A DNA stretch of 64,000 bases from Candidatus Kapaibacterium sp. (GTDB lineage: Bacteria > Bacteroidota > Ignavibacteria > Kapaibacteriales > UBA2268), in assembly GCA_938031175.1 (NCBI GenBank), contig CALHGZ010000001.1, positions 232,655 through 296,654 of the forward strand. The letters run 5' to 3'. The notes under the pieces were generated by a model that saw only the letters and a program-made list of their open reading frames with translations, searched no databases and was not told the DNA's origin. This document shows, piece by piece, positions 8,153 through 17,430 of the stretch. Numbering within the stretch: position 1 is the stretch's first letter; each line of letters begins with the position of its first letter. The position numbers and the translations under genes were made by a program.

Positions 8153-10611
8153 CTTACCACCTCTAAGATAGTTGTCAATGCCTCAAAATCAGTAGTTAAA
8201 ACTAATATATAGATTCCCGTGTTAAGATAACGTAAATCGAGATTTCTTGATATTGTACTTTTTTCGGATATTATATCATTCCAGGTGTAAATAACATTAC
8301 CGAGTGTATTAATCAAACTAATTTTTAAATTAGTTTGATATGGTATATTAGCTAAGATGTTGGTATTATCATTTGCTGGATTAGGATATATAATTACTCC
8401 AATATTACCAGAGCCTTCAGTGAATAGTCTTGTATTTCCTCCTTCTTTGCATAGTCCATCAAGAGCAAATATAGAATCTATTAATGAAACATTAGCAGCA
8501 CAATCCGTCCATTCAAAACTTATAAACTGAATTTTAGTTTGCTCGGCATTTCCAAGAGTTGCAAGGAATTGCAGAGTGAATAATATACTATCATTAGCCT
8601 TACGTGTACCATTGATTGTTATTATTCTTTCATTTCCAATTATTGTTCCATTAGGAGTATTAGCTTTGGGAACAAGTAGAGATTTATTATAACTGATTGT
8701 GGTTGTATAATTAAATACCTTGCAAAAGTCCAAATCATTTGATGCCTTTATATATAGAGGTATTGATACGCTATCGCCTGGTTTTGCCCGAATTATAGTT
8801 TCAGGCATAGCAATTATAGAATTTGGATAAATTACAGTTATAGGTACAGGAGGTGAAGTATTTTTGCATCCTTTGTCATCGGTAACTAAGACTGTATAAT
8901 TTCCACTTTCTTTGACTGTAATTTTCTGAGTAGTTTCACCTGTTGACCATAAATAGTTGACATATGGACCACCAGCGTCTAAGATTAGTGAGTCGCAGTT
9001 GCAAAAGGTGGTAGGACCTAAAGGAGTAATAACAGGTTTTGGTAATGGGTTAACAATAACAGTAATTGAATCAATAGCTTTGCAAGATTTAGAATCAGAA
9101 ACATTGCAATAATAAGTAGTAGTGGTTTTGGGTGTAACCTGAACCATAGGCTTGTCATTGTCTATTAGCCCTTGAGCAGGCGTCCAATTATAATTATAGG
9201 GTGGAGTACCATTTTGTGCTAAATTTCCAATGACAACTGTGTCTCCGTAACAAATCTCAATTTGATTTCCAATATCTATTGTTGGTAAAGGATTGACTAC
9301 AACACGAATTGAAGCAGTACTACTACAGCCATTATCATCTGTTACATTAAGCGTATATTCGGTAGTTGCATTTGGATTAGCTATTGGATTCTGTATATTT
9401 ATAGCAGATAAACCACTTGCAGGAGACCACTGAAACTTGTATGGTGGCTTGCCTGAGGATATAGCCGGGGTTAATTGAATAGCTTCACCTCTACATATTT
9501 CAATAGTATTTGTCATTGTTACAATTGGTAACGGATAAACAGTAACAAGTATGGTATCGAGACCAAATTGACAGCCGTCAGCTGTGGTTCCTTTGACAAT
9601 ATATCGTGTAGTAGAAGTAGGATTAACAGTCGGAGATTTTTGATTCGATGAAAATCCGGCAGGAATTGATGACCATTCATAAGTTGCAGCTCCTTCAGCA
9701 TTCAGGATAACAGGTTTACCACTACAAACACTGCTAATATTGCTAGTTGCAGTAACATTGATTTGATCTGGACAGGAACGGCAGCTTATTGTTTGTGTAT
9801 ATAAGCCTGCCATTAATACTGAAAAGCAATCTGTATTAGTCCTAAGGGTATAAGTATAATTTGTTTGATTCTGTGTTACTGAAGTATTGAATACTACAAA
9901 ATTCCAAAATTGAGCTGATACATTTATAGGTGTACCATTAAATTCAAAAGGTACAAGACCATTTGGTGGATTTGCGTTTTCCTGTAAATCTGCTACGAGT
10001 ATAAATGCCTCACCAAAAGTGGAGTTAGCACAAAAATTTTGGTTCGATTTGGTATGAGTGTAAGTTATTCCTTTATCAGTAGTAAATAAACCGTCTTCAA
10101 TGTGTAAACGGCCAAGATAATTTGCTTGTAAATCTCGGTAAATGACTAATAAAGTTATACCATCTACTTCCCAGTTATCATTATCGACATCAAATGAATA
10201 ATTACCATTTTCGGTGATTACTGAAGTTACATCAACCCTAAAATTACGTGTACCAATTTCCTCCCAGCATTTTTTCCCAGCTTGCCCAGCAATAATTGAA
10301 TTTAATACAACTGTTTGCTGATTTGGCTTGACTACAGTTAATTTCGGATTAGTAGGAGAATTTGCTCTATAAGATACACCCCACCAAACAAATGCTTTCT
10401 CAACTTTTTTGCAGGTACTTAATTCAGAAATATTTATAGTAATTGGGGTTGGATTGCCTGGTGGAGTTGCCATTCTATTAGTGATTTTGAATGATTTATG
10501 GAAATAATTCAATCCGCATTTTTCCTGATTGTAAACAACATTGTTTAATGAAGCTAAAACATTGAATTCAAAAAGGAAAATTAATAGGAAAATAGGTTTG
10601 ATTAATTTCAT
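8149..10611 (-). CDS. T9SS-secreted multidomain surface protein (DUF3344, Ig-like, cohesin-like)
   Basis: An 820-residue secreted protein. It has a signal peptide (1-20), then a DUF3344-like region (about 50-230; KAFVWWGVSY, NDNWEVDGITLLVIY). Several Ig/PKD-like modules follow (about 280-595), each opening with a CxGxxVxL-type strand and rich in Pro-Asn-Pro-Thr turns. A region resembling a cohesin or carbohydrate-binding fold follows (about 595-720; KPGDSVSIPLYIKASNDLDF). The last 85 residues are a T9SS type A sorting domain (IYPNPANDNTNI, SLINTLGNVIY, LNTGIYILVL). It is expected to cross the outer membrane through the T9SS and act as an adhesin or surface-layer protein. It is the first gene of the operon with the double-OmpA protein; the four-base overlap implies coupling. 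Cargo role is inferred; ligand unknown. Confidence 0.85.
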   Translation of the reverse strand: MKLIKPIFLLIFLFEFNVLASLNNVVYNQEKCGLNYFHKSFKITNRMATPPGNPTPITINISELSTCKKVEKAFVWWGVSYRANSPTNPKLTVVKPNQQTVVLNSIIAGQAGKKCWEEIGTRNFRVDVTSVITENGNYSFDVDNDNWEVDGITLLVIYRDLQANYLGRLHIEDGLFTTDKGITYTHTKSNQNFCANSTFGEAFILVADLQENANPPNGLVPFEFNGTPINVSAQFWNFVVFNTSVTQNQTNYTYTLRTNTDCFSVLMAGLYTQTISCRSCPDQINVTATSNISSVCSGKPVILNAEGAATYEWSSIPAGFSSNQKSPTVNPTSTTRYIVKGTTADGCQFGLDTILVTVYPLPIVTMTNTIEICRGEAIQLTPAISSGKPPYKFQWSPASGLSAINIQNPIANPNATTEYTLNVTDDNGCSSTASIRVVVNPLPTIDIGNQIEICYGDTVVIGNLAQNGTPPYNYNWTPAQGLIDNDKPMVQVTPKTTTTYYCNVSDSKSCKAIDSITVIVNPLPKPVITPLGPTTFCNCDSLILDAGGPYVNYLWSTGETTQKITVKESGNYTVLVTDDKGCKNTSPPVPITVIYPNSIIAMPETIIRAKPGDSVSIPLYIKASNDLDFCKVFNYTTTISYNKSLLVPKANTPNGTIIGNERIITINGTRKANDSILFTLQFLATLGNAEQTKIQFISFEWTDCAANVSLIDSIFALDGLCKEGGNTRLFTEGSGNIGVIIYPNPANDNTNILANIPYQTNLKISLINTLGNVIYTWNDIISEKSTISRNLDLRYLNTGIYILVLTTDFEALTTILEVVR

Positions 10612-10970
10612 ATTTACTCCATATAAATTTTTGAAGATTTGTTTTCTATAAAATTTCTATTTCGTTAGTTAATTAAAAATCGATGTCAATAAATTTGATA
10701 ATTTGAAATTTTTCTGGCTATAACTAAATAAATTTCAATGAGAATGTAGTATATATTTTTGAAGTTAATGATTTTACTAATAAAAAAAGCTCAAAAAACA
10801 ATGATGATAAATAAATTACGTTTCAAATAATATGTAATTTATAAAATTATTCTTGTGCTAAAAAATTAAAAATGTGCTAAAAAATAAAAAAGTTTATGAT
10901 ATGAAATTTAATATAATAAAATTTTAATAATCTGTGATAAAATTGGATTTTAACTGTTATTACTTTAAAA
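10612..10970. other. Non-coding divergent promoter region (359 bp)
   Basis: An AT-rich gap between the divergent surface-protein operon and the ECF sigma-factor operon. The only clear structure is a tandem 19-bp repeat at 10854-10891. No RNA gene or additional ORF was seen. Confidence 0.55.
10854..10891. repeat. Tandem 19-bp repeat upstream of the sigma-factor gene
   Basis: Two head-to-tail copies of TGTGCTAAAAAATTAAAAA (10854-10872 and 10873-10891, 18 of 19 bases identical) end about 80 bases before the ECF sigma gene. Adjacent TGTGCTA cores on nearly the same helix face suggest a paired protein-binding site, for example for autoregulation. Confidence 0.45.
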
Positions 10971-11552
10971 ATGAGATTAAGTTTTATGAAAAAGCGTGAA
11001 TTAAAATCAATTTCCGATGAAGATTTGTTCTATCTTTTATATGAGGATAAAGAAACAGCTCGATTGGCATTCGAAGAGTTATATTCACGCTTTGCACCCA
11101 AAATTTATACTTATTGCAAAAGAATTCTTCAGAGCGATGAATTAGCAGAAGATATTTTTCAGGAAACTTTTTTAAGGTTTTACGAGAGTTCCAAAACCGA
11201 AAGAGTAATGACTAATGTCAGTGCTTATATCTTTCGAATTGCACGTAATTTATGTTTAAATGAAAAACAGAGAAAATACCATAGTTTCGGTCAATTTGAA
11301 GAACTAAATTACATAACAGAGAATGATTTTCAGGAAAGGAAAGATAAAATAAATTTGGTTGACTCTGCAATTAAACTTTTACCTGACAAATACCGAGAGG
11401 TTTTGGTATTAAAAGAATTTCTAGGTTTTTCTTATAATGAAATAGCTGATTTACTTAATACTACTTTACCGTCTGTTCGGATTAATATTTTTCGGGCGAA
11501 GCAAAAATTGCGTGAAATATTAGCTCCTTATATTGAGGATTTTAAAAAATGA
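10971..11552 (+). CDS. ECF-type RNA polymerase sigma factor
   Basis: A 193-residue sigma-70 family factor of the extracytoplasmic-function type. Region 2 is visible at about residues 25-95 (FEELYSRFAPKIYTYCKRIL, AEDIFQETFLRFYE). The helix-turn-helix of region 4 is at about 130-185 (LPDKYREVLVLKEFLGFSYN, EIADLLNTTLPSVRINIFRA). Length is normal for the class. A second in-frame ATG at 10986 gives a protein beginning MKKRELKSISDEDLF, which may be the true start; neither has a strong Shine-Dalgarno. The gene directly precedes a predicted membrane anti-sigma protein and an ASH-domain lipoprotein in the same orientation, the normal arrangement for an envelope-responsive sigma/anti-sigma pair. Confidence 0.93.
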   Translation: MRLSFMKKRELKSISDEDLFYLLYEDKETARLAFEELYSRFAPKIYTYCKRILQSDELAEDIFQETFLRFYESSKTERVMTNVSAYIFRIARNLCLNEKQRKYHSFGQFEELNYITENDFQERKDKINLVDSAIKLLPDKYREVLVLKEFLGFSYNEIADLLNTTLPSVRINIFRAKQKLREILAPYIEDFKK

Positions 11553-11569
11553 GATTAATAACAAATTAA

Positions 11570-12769
11570 ATGATAGATATGAAAGAATATTCAAATATGA
11601 CTTCATCAGAAAAATTAATAGCTTTAATTGATGGTGAATTACCAAGCGAAGAAACAACAACTTTATTCTATGAACTTGCTCAAAATGTTGAGCTTCAAGA
11701 AGAGATGAGAGAACAGCTTGCAATTAGGCAGTTTTTTGCTACAAAGCAGTTGGTACCACCCGATTACCTCAAACACAAAATATTGCACTCCATTGGTTTA
11801 GGTTCATTTCTATCCATAGCTTCAGCTAAGCTCACATCCTCAGGCTTAGGTTTTGTTGGTTTATCAACGCTTAAGAGTAAAGCTTTTCTTATGCTATCTT
11901 CTGCATTAATTGGTTCTTTGTTCACTTTATACTTTACAGAAAATTTTCAATCAGACAAAAACATTACATTTGACGAACCTGTACCAATCATTCATTCATT
12001 CCAAATAGATGAACCTCAGAATAATTATAGAATAGAAGCTGATCTAACACAACCTGCCAGTATCACTAAAAATACGAAGAGTAACCCTAGTCAAATTGTA
12101 TCGAAATTTAAAACTTCAGAAGATGAACCATTTTTCGATTATAATTCATCAATTAATGGAATTAAAATTGTTTCTGTTGATAAATATCAAAGCCAATATA
12201 AACCATTGAAATATCGTAATGTCTTGCATAATGAGACTGAGAAATATGATTTCGATAAGCCAGTTTATCCAAAGTTTGTTGATTATTTATCCCTGCAAAT
12301 AAGAGGATTTGCAACCCGTTCTATACCAGAACTTAATGTACCACCACTTGATAATCCGGTGATGAATAATATGGCTATAGCTCTATTCTATAAATTTGAT
12401 AAAAATATGCAAGTAGGCATCGAAGTTGGTCAAGAAAACTTTATGCAAGAATATTATCAATACGAAATGGGCAATTTGAAAAGAGATATAAAGCAAAATT
12501 ATACAGCATTTTGGACGGGAGTTTCCTTCCAATACAATATTGCAGAATATGGATATAACCAAAAACTTTATCCATTTACAAGGGCATTTCTTGGAGGAAC
12601 TAATGTAGGACCATTATTGCGTGGTATGATTGGACTGCAATTTGATTATGAAAATAGTTTTTCTCTGTTTACGGGGATTGAATCTACTGCCTTGTTTTAC
12701 CGTTATTCTGGGAATACATTTTCAACATATAAATTAGGCTTGACATTTGGTGGATCTGTTAATTTTTAA
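11570..12769 (+). CDS. Predicted anti-sigma factor fused to a beta-strand-rich C-terminal domain
   Basis: A 399-residue protein 17 bases after the sigma-factor gene. Residues 1-75 resemble the cytoplasmic part of anti-sigma proteins (EKLIALIDGELPSEETTTLF, then a helical segment) but lack the HxxxCxxC zinc motif. A single transmembrane helix is plausible at about 104-122 (AFLMLSSALIGSLFTLYF). A polar linker follows to about 235. The last 160 residues are rich in alternating aromatic strands and end in GLTFGGSVNF, which looks like an outer-membrane beta-barrel-type domain (MNNMAIALFYKFDKNMQVG, FTGIESTALFYRY). Sigma binding is inferred from gene order and N-terminal features. The combination of an inner-membrane anchor with a barrel-like tail is odd. 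Confidence 0.7.
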   Translation: MIDMKEYSNMTSSEKLIALIDGELPSEETTTLFYELAQNVELQEEMREQLAIRQFFATKQLVPPDYLKHKILHSIGLGSFLSIASAKLTSSGLGFVGLSTLKSKAFLMLSSALIGSLFTLYFTENFQSDKNITFDEPVPIIHSFQIDEPQNNYRIEADLTQPASITKNTKSNPSQIVSKFKTSEDEPFFDYNSSINGIKIVSVDKYQSQYKPLKYRNVLHNETEKYDFDKPVYPKFVDYLSLQIRGFATRSIPELNVPPLDNPVMNNMAIALFYKFDKNMQVGIEVGQENFMQEYYQYEMGNLKRDIKQNYTAFWTGVSFQYNIAEYGYNQKLYPFTRAFLGGTNVGPLLRGMIGLQFDYENSFSLFTGIESTALFYRYSGNTFSTYKLGLTFGGSVNF

Positions 12770-12771
12770 GG

Positions 12772-13560
12772 TTGGAAAAATTGAAAAGTTCAAAATATAT
12801 ATTAAATACATTGCTTTTTTTATCAATTTTGTTATATACAATTTTAAGTTATAGCTGTACATCACCTATAGATGTAAATGCGAATCGTCAGGTTATGGAA
12901 TACAATGATTCAAATAAAGAGTTAAGTGGAAAGGAGTTGCATTTTAATGTATATGAAATCAACTTTATTGATGTTGCATATGGTAGTTCACAAGCTCAAT
13001 ATGTAGTTATTTCAAATCTATCAAATAGAGATATTCTAATTGGAAATTTTAGATTTAGCAAATATGAAAATCTATTTAAAATAACACATCCAAAACTGCC
13101 GATATTATTAACTAAAATTGGTACTGACAATAGTTCGCGTGAATTAATGATAACATTTACAGCCAATGAACTTGGAGAAATAACCGATACATTATTCATA
13201 GAAAATATGCAACAACCACAACTAATAATAAATGCAAAAGTTCCTTATGTAGATGTTATTGATGTAGATTTTGGATTCCAAAAAATTGGCCAATCCAAAG
13301 TAAAACCACCGCTGTATATATATAATCATAGTAGAAAGCCTATAATAATTAATAGTTATCGTTTGGTTGACCCAGAGGATGCTTTTCAAGTATTAAGTTC
13401 CCTACCTATTGAAATACCACCTACCTCAAAATATAGTGTCATAATTAAATTTACTCCACAAAGTGAAAAGCCATACAATGGTAGAATTGAATTCAAAATT
13501 GATGGAGTTCAAGGCTACATTGATAATACCGCTCAATTAAGCGGTTATGGTATTAAATAA
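12772..13560 (+). CDS. ASH/choice-of-anchor-D domain lipoprotein
   Basis: A 262-residue probable lipoprotein with a hydrophobic N-terminus ending at a cysteine (LSYSC) that fits a relaxed Bacteroidota lipobox. Two copies of an ASPM-SPD2-Hydin (ASH) like beta-sandwich follow. The first is about residues 55-150 (FIDVAYGSSQAQYVVISNLS, ITFTANELGEITDTLFIEN). The second is about 155-260 (VDFGFQKIGQSKVKPPLYI, VIIKFTPQSEKPYNGRIEF). The start shown is TTG; another TTG at 12781 has AAGG nine bases upstream and is equally possible. The gene begins three bases after the anti-sigma stop, so it belongs to the sigma operon and may act as its periplasmic sensor or target. Function otherwise unknown. Confidence 0.75.
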   Translation: MEKLKSSKYILNTLLFLSILLYTILSYSCTSPIDVNANRQVMEYNDSNKELSGKELHFNVYEINFIDVAYGSSQAQYVVISNLSNRDILIGNFRFSKYENLFKITHPKLPILLTKIGTDNSSRELMITFTANELGEITDTLFIENMQQPQLIINAKVPYVDVIDVDFGFQKIGQSKVKPPLYIYNHSRKPIIINSYRLVDPEDAFQVLSSLPIEIPPTSKYSVIIKFTPQSEKPYNGRIEFKIDGVQGYIDNTAQLSGYGIK

Positions 13561-14138
13561 CCTGATTACTCGTTAAAGAAAATTAACATTTTTGTAAAAT
13601 CCTTAAAATTATTTAAATTTTGTTATTGAATTATTAATTTTTTTACTTAAATTATAAATAAAACAATATTTCAAAACATATTAAACATTGGTAAAATCAT
13701 ATTATTAAGAAAGGAGGTAATTAAAGTTTTGAGATAATCAAGTTTCCAGAAAAAAGCCCTAATTTTTAGATAAGCTTTAGTTCGCAGGAGGTCTCTATAG
13801 TCTAATTTGAGAAGGATTGCCTATGAGATGCTTAGTTAATTCCATTTATAATTTGAGTAAAAATTTTACTCAAAACGAATTTTCCCTTAATCATTTTATA
13901 CAGAGCTCTTCCCGTAAAACATTTTATTATTTATTTAATCATCGTTTATCGTTTACTCACATATTAGCCATTCTTGAAATAATCAAAAACAGTTCTGAAT
14001 TAAGTCAATTCCAAATTTTTGATTTTCACAATCAATGCAATCCACCACCAATTAAATTTTATTTCAAATCCTGTCCACAGGCTCTTCTCATAATATTTGG
14101 TATTTGAAAAGTTTGTTTCACTAACAATATAAGGTTCT
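13561..14138 (+). promoter_or_regulatory. Long non-coding leader before susC (578 bp)
   Basis: No convincing gene lies here. The region includes a GGAGG-rich patch near 13711-13795. A hairpin-like element, AAAGC ... CTAA/TTAG ... GCTTT, lies around 13754-13784. A perfect 23-bp palindrome is at 13852-13874, followed by about 260 bases of pyrimidine-rich DNA up to the ATG. Such a long untranslated stretch before a SusC gene is compatible with leader-level regulation, but no known riboswitch signature (TPP, cobalamin, SAM) could be recognised. Confidence 0.45.
13852..13874. promoter_or_regulatory. Perfect 23-bp palindrome upstream of susC
   Basis: Two 11-bp arms (TTTGAGTAAAA and TTTTACTCAAA) flank one central base. 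The right arm with its flanks (AAAATTTTACTCAAAA, 13860-13875) recurs at 4987-5002, and a 13-base version recurs at 5876-5888, all in non-coding DNA. This fits an operator for a dimeric regulator; the regulator is unknown. Confidence 0.5.
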
Positions 14139-17100
14139 ATGAAAACATTATACTCAATTTTATTTATTTTTCTGATAATGTTTGTTACTGGATTATTAGC
14201 CCAGAGCAGACAAATCAGCGGCAAAGTTACAGACGAGAAAGGAAGCCCATTGGCTGGCGTTACCGTTCAAGTCAAAGGTACAGCAGTAGGTACATTTACA
14301 AAATCGGATGGAACTTATAGACTAACTGCTCCAGCAGGTGCAAAAACTTTGATTTTCAGGTTACTTGGTATGAAGATTAAAGAAGTTCCAATAGGCACAC
14401 TTGATGTAATTAATGTGTCTCTGGAGGAAGATAAGATTGCAATGGAAGAAGTAGTTGTTACAGCTATAGGTTTAGAAAGAGAAAAGAAATCAATTGGTTA
14501 TGCATTTGAAGAAGTATCTGGAAAAATTATTGAAGAATCACGCTCGATCAACATAGTAAATGCATTAACAGGGAAAATTGCCGGTGTTCAGGTAAATAGT
14601 TCAACGGGTATGCCAGGTGCCTCATCATTTATAAGAATCAGAGGTGCATCATCAATTACCGGTTCGAACCAGCCCTTATTCGTTGTTGATGGTATTCCAA
14701 TTGACAACTCCCAAATCTATAGTGGTAATCCTGATGATGGTGCTAATAATTTATTATATTCTGTAGCATACTCTAACCGTGCAATAGACATTAATCCTGA
14801 GGATATTGAATCTGTCAGTATTCTCAAAGGACCTGCTGCAACAGCTCTCTATGGTTTACGTGCAGCAAGTGGTGCTATAATCATTACAACAAAAAAAGGA
14901 ACTGCCGGCTTGGGCGAACCGGTTAACATAAGTGTTAATTATGCTAAAACATTTGAAGAAGTTAATAAATTGCCTGAATTACAGATGAAGTGGTCCCAGG
15001 GAGTAAATGGTAATTTTGTTCAGCCAGGAAGTCCGACTGCCCTTTCTTGGGGTGCATTAATAGATACATTACGATATACAGGTGAGTTTAATAAATTTGA
15101 TAAAAATGGCAATATAACTGGTGCAAGCGATCCTAAGGGAATTAAACCAGTTGTACCTTATGATAATTTGAATAATTTCTTTATTACAGGAATGACTGAT
15201 AATTTCAGTTTCAATATGGCTGGTGGCACTGATTTCGGTAATTTTTTCCTTTCAGCTTCACATTTGGCATCCGAGGGTGTAGTCCCAAATAGTAAATTTA
15301 AAAGAACTACAGCCCGTATCACCGGTGAAGCAAGAATATCCAGCTATGTCAAAGCTTCCGGAACAATGAATTACATAAATTCTGGTGGTACGAGAATTCA
15401 ACAAGGTTCTAATACATCGGGTGTTATGCTTGGTTTACTACGAACACCCCCGACATTCGATAATTCAAATGGTTACGGCAAGGATGCATACAAACACCCC
15501 GATGCATATATGTTCTTACCCGAGGGTACACAGCGTACTTATCGTGGTGGTGGTGGTTATGATAATCCATATTGGACTGTTATGAGAAATCCATTTTTTG
15601 ATAATGTTGACAGATTCATTGGTAATTTTCAATTAAATTTCTATGTAACTGATTGGTTCGACATAATGTGGAGACTTGGTGGTGATATTTATTCTGACAT
15701 AAGAAAACAAGAATTCTCAATTTATTCTCGTACTGTTCCCAGCGGTAGAGTTTTCAATCACGATATAACTAATTCAGATATAACCTCTGATTTAATTTTC
15801 GGATTTAATCAAAAGTTAACAGAAGATATTTTTGGTAAGTTACTTATTGGTGCAAATCTTTTCCAAAGTGCATATCATTCAGTATATGTTCAAGGGGATG
15901 GATTAATTATCCCTAATTTTTACCATATATCAAATACAACAGGCCAGATTGTCAGGGAGTCGAAAGACAAATTAAGAAGAATGGCCATATATGGTGATTT
16001 AACACTGGATTATCAATCAATGCTATTTTTCAATCTCGCTCTTCGAAATGAATGGTCAACAACATTGCCTGAGAATAATAATTCATTCCTTTTTGGTACT
16101 GGTAATATCAGCTTTATCTTTACAGAAGCCTTTAAGGATGTATTTAAATACTCAGCACTTTCCTATGGTCAAATTAAAGCTAATTACTCAATTGTTGGTA
16201 AAGATGCTCCAATGTATGGAACATTGACACAGTGGTCTCAAGCAACTTATGCTGATGGTTGGACTGATGGTATTTCTTTCCCATTTGGAGGTTTCGTTGG
16301 GTATGCTTACGGTGATGTTTTAGGTAATGATGAGCTAAAACCTGAAACAACAACTTCCTGGGAAATAGGCATAAATTTGAATTTCTTTGATAATTTATTT
16401 GGACTCGATTTTACTTATTATAATTCTCGCAGTTACGATCAGATATTCTTGGTTCCTATTGCAACATCCTCCGGGTATTTTCGACAGGTAAAAAATGCAG
16501 GGGAAATTTCCAACAAAGGTATTGAGGCAATTTTGAGTGTTTATCCTGTTAAAGGTGACTTTAATTGGGATTTCAGTTTTAATTTCTCTAAGAATGAAAA
16601 TATGGTCGAAAAATTAGCTCCTGGTGTTGATAACATATTCCTTGGCGGTTTCCAAGGAGCATCAGTAAGAGCTGTTGCTGGTAAACCCTATGGTTCAATA
16701 TTTGGACTTGGTTGGCTGAGAGATGAAAATGGCAACATTGCAATAAATGCTGATCCGGAAGATCCCTATTATGGCTTCCCAATAATTGATCCTACAGAAA
16801 GAAGTTTCGGAAGTGCAACGCCAGACTGGTTGTTAGGTTTTAGAAATAATCTTTCTTACAAAGGATTAACACTTTCATTTTTAGTTGATATAAAGAAAGG
16901 TGGTGTACTTTGGAATGGAACTAAAGGTGCATTGTATTTCTTTGGTACTCATAAAGACACAGAAAATAGAAATTCTATCAAAGTATTTACCGGTAGAAAA
17001 GCGATCTATGACCCCGAATTGACAAATCCAGATGGTTCAAAAGGTGGTTATAGATTTGGTGATCCGAATGATATTGAAGTAGAAGTTGGACAAAACTGGT

Positions 17101-17402
17101 TTGTTAATGGGAATGGTAATGGTTTTACCGGTGATAATACAGAAGATTTCATAGAAGATGCCGGATGGGTGCGTCTGAGAGAAGTAACCTTATCTTACAA
17201 TTTACCCAAAGAAATTTCGAAAATGCTCTATGTATCTGATATAACAGTAAGCTTTACAGCAAGAAATCTATGGTTAAGCACCGATTATACAGGTATTGAT
17301 CCTGAGACAAGCCTTATGGGTGCCTACAATGCTCAAGGTATTGATTATTTCAATATGCCTAATACCCGTTCTTATAATTTCACAATAAATTTAAGATTTT
17401 AG
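14139..17402 (+). CDS. SusC/RagA family TonB-linked outer-membrane transporter
   Basis: A 1087-residue TonB-dependent transporter. A signal peptide (1-21, ending LLAQ) is followed by a carboxypeptidase-regulatory-like domain (about 24-95; ISGKVTDEKGSPLAGVTVQV). A TonB-box-like EEVVVTA is at 103-109. The plug follows (about 115-245; GKIAGVQV, IRIRGASSI, LFVVDGIPIDN, ISILKGPAATALYG-type strand). A 22-strand-type barrel ends in a terminal aromatic (SYNFTINLRF). It would import a nutrient together with the SusD lipoprotein encoded 28 bases downstream. No glycoside hydrolase, peptidase or sensor sits beside the pair, so substrate class cannot be inferred. Preceded by a 578-base leader with a perfect palindrome. 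Confidence 0.95.
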   Translation: MKTLYSILFIFLIMFVTGLLAQSRQISGKVTDEKGSPLAGVTVQVKGTAVGTFTKSDGTYRLTAPAGAKTLIFRLLGMKIKEVPIGTLDVINVSLEEDKIAMEEVVVTAIGLEREKKSIGYAFEEVSGKIIEESRSINIVNALTGKIAGVQVNSSTGMPGASSFIRIRGASSITGSNQPLFVVDGIPIDNSQIYSGNPDDGANNLLYSVAYSNRAIDINPEDIESVSILKGPAATALYGLRAASGAIIITTKKGTAGLGEPVNISVNYAKTFEEVNKLPELQMKWSQGVNGNFVQPGSPTALSWGALIDTLRYTGEFNKFDKNGNITGASDPKGIKPVVPYDNLNNFFITGMTDNFSFNMAGGTDFGNFFLSASHLASEGVVPNSKFKRTTARITGEARISSYVKASGTMNYINSGGTRIQQGSNTSGVMLGLLRTPPTFDNSNGYGKDAYKHPDAYMFLPEGTQRTYRGGGGYDNPYWTVMRNPFFDNVDRFIGNFQLNFYVTDWFDIMWRLGGDIYSDIRKQEFSIYSRTVPSGRVFNHDITNSDITSDLIFGFNQKLTEDIFGKLLIGANLFQSAYHSVYVQGDGLIIPNFYHISNTTGQIVRESKDKLRRMAIYGDLTLDYQSMLFFNLALRNEWSTTLPENNNSFLFGTGNISFIFTEAFKDVFKYSALSYGQIKANYSIVGKDAPMYGTLTQWSQATYADGWTDGISFPFGGFVGYAYGDVLGNDELKPETTTSWEIGINLNFFDNLFGLDFTYYNSRSYDQIFLVPIATSSGYFRQVKNAGEISNKGIEAILSVYPVKGDFNWDFSFNFSKNENMVEKLAPGVDNIFLGGFQGASVRAVAGKPYGSIFGLGWLRDENGNIAINADPEDPYYGFPIIDPTERSFGSATPDWLLGFRNNLSYKGLTLSFLVDIKKGGVLWNGTKGALYFFGTHKDTENRNSIKVFTGRKAIYDPELTNPDGSKGGYRFGDPNDIEVEVGQNWFVNGNGNGFTGDNTEDFIEDAGWVRLREVTLSYNLPKEISKMLYVSDITVSFTARNLWLSTDYTGIDPETSLMGAYNAQGIDYFNMPNTRSYNFTINLRF

Positions 17403-17430
17403 TTAATTGTAATGTTAATCAAAAAAAGAA

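Noticed and set aside
13817..14107. Possible 96-residue ORF in the susC leader starting with TTG
   Set aside because: The translation is low-complexity, rich in Phe, Ile, Ser and Asn, with no domain pattern. It begins at a TTG, and lies across a perfect palindrome that looks regulatory.
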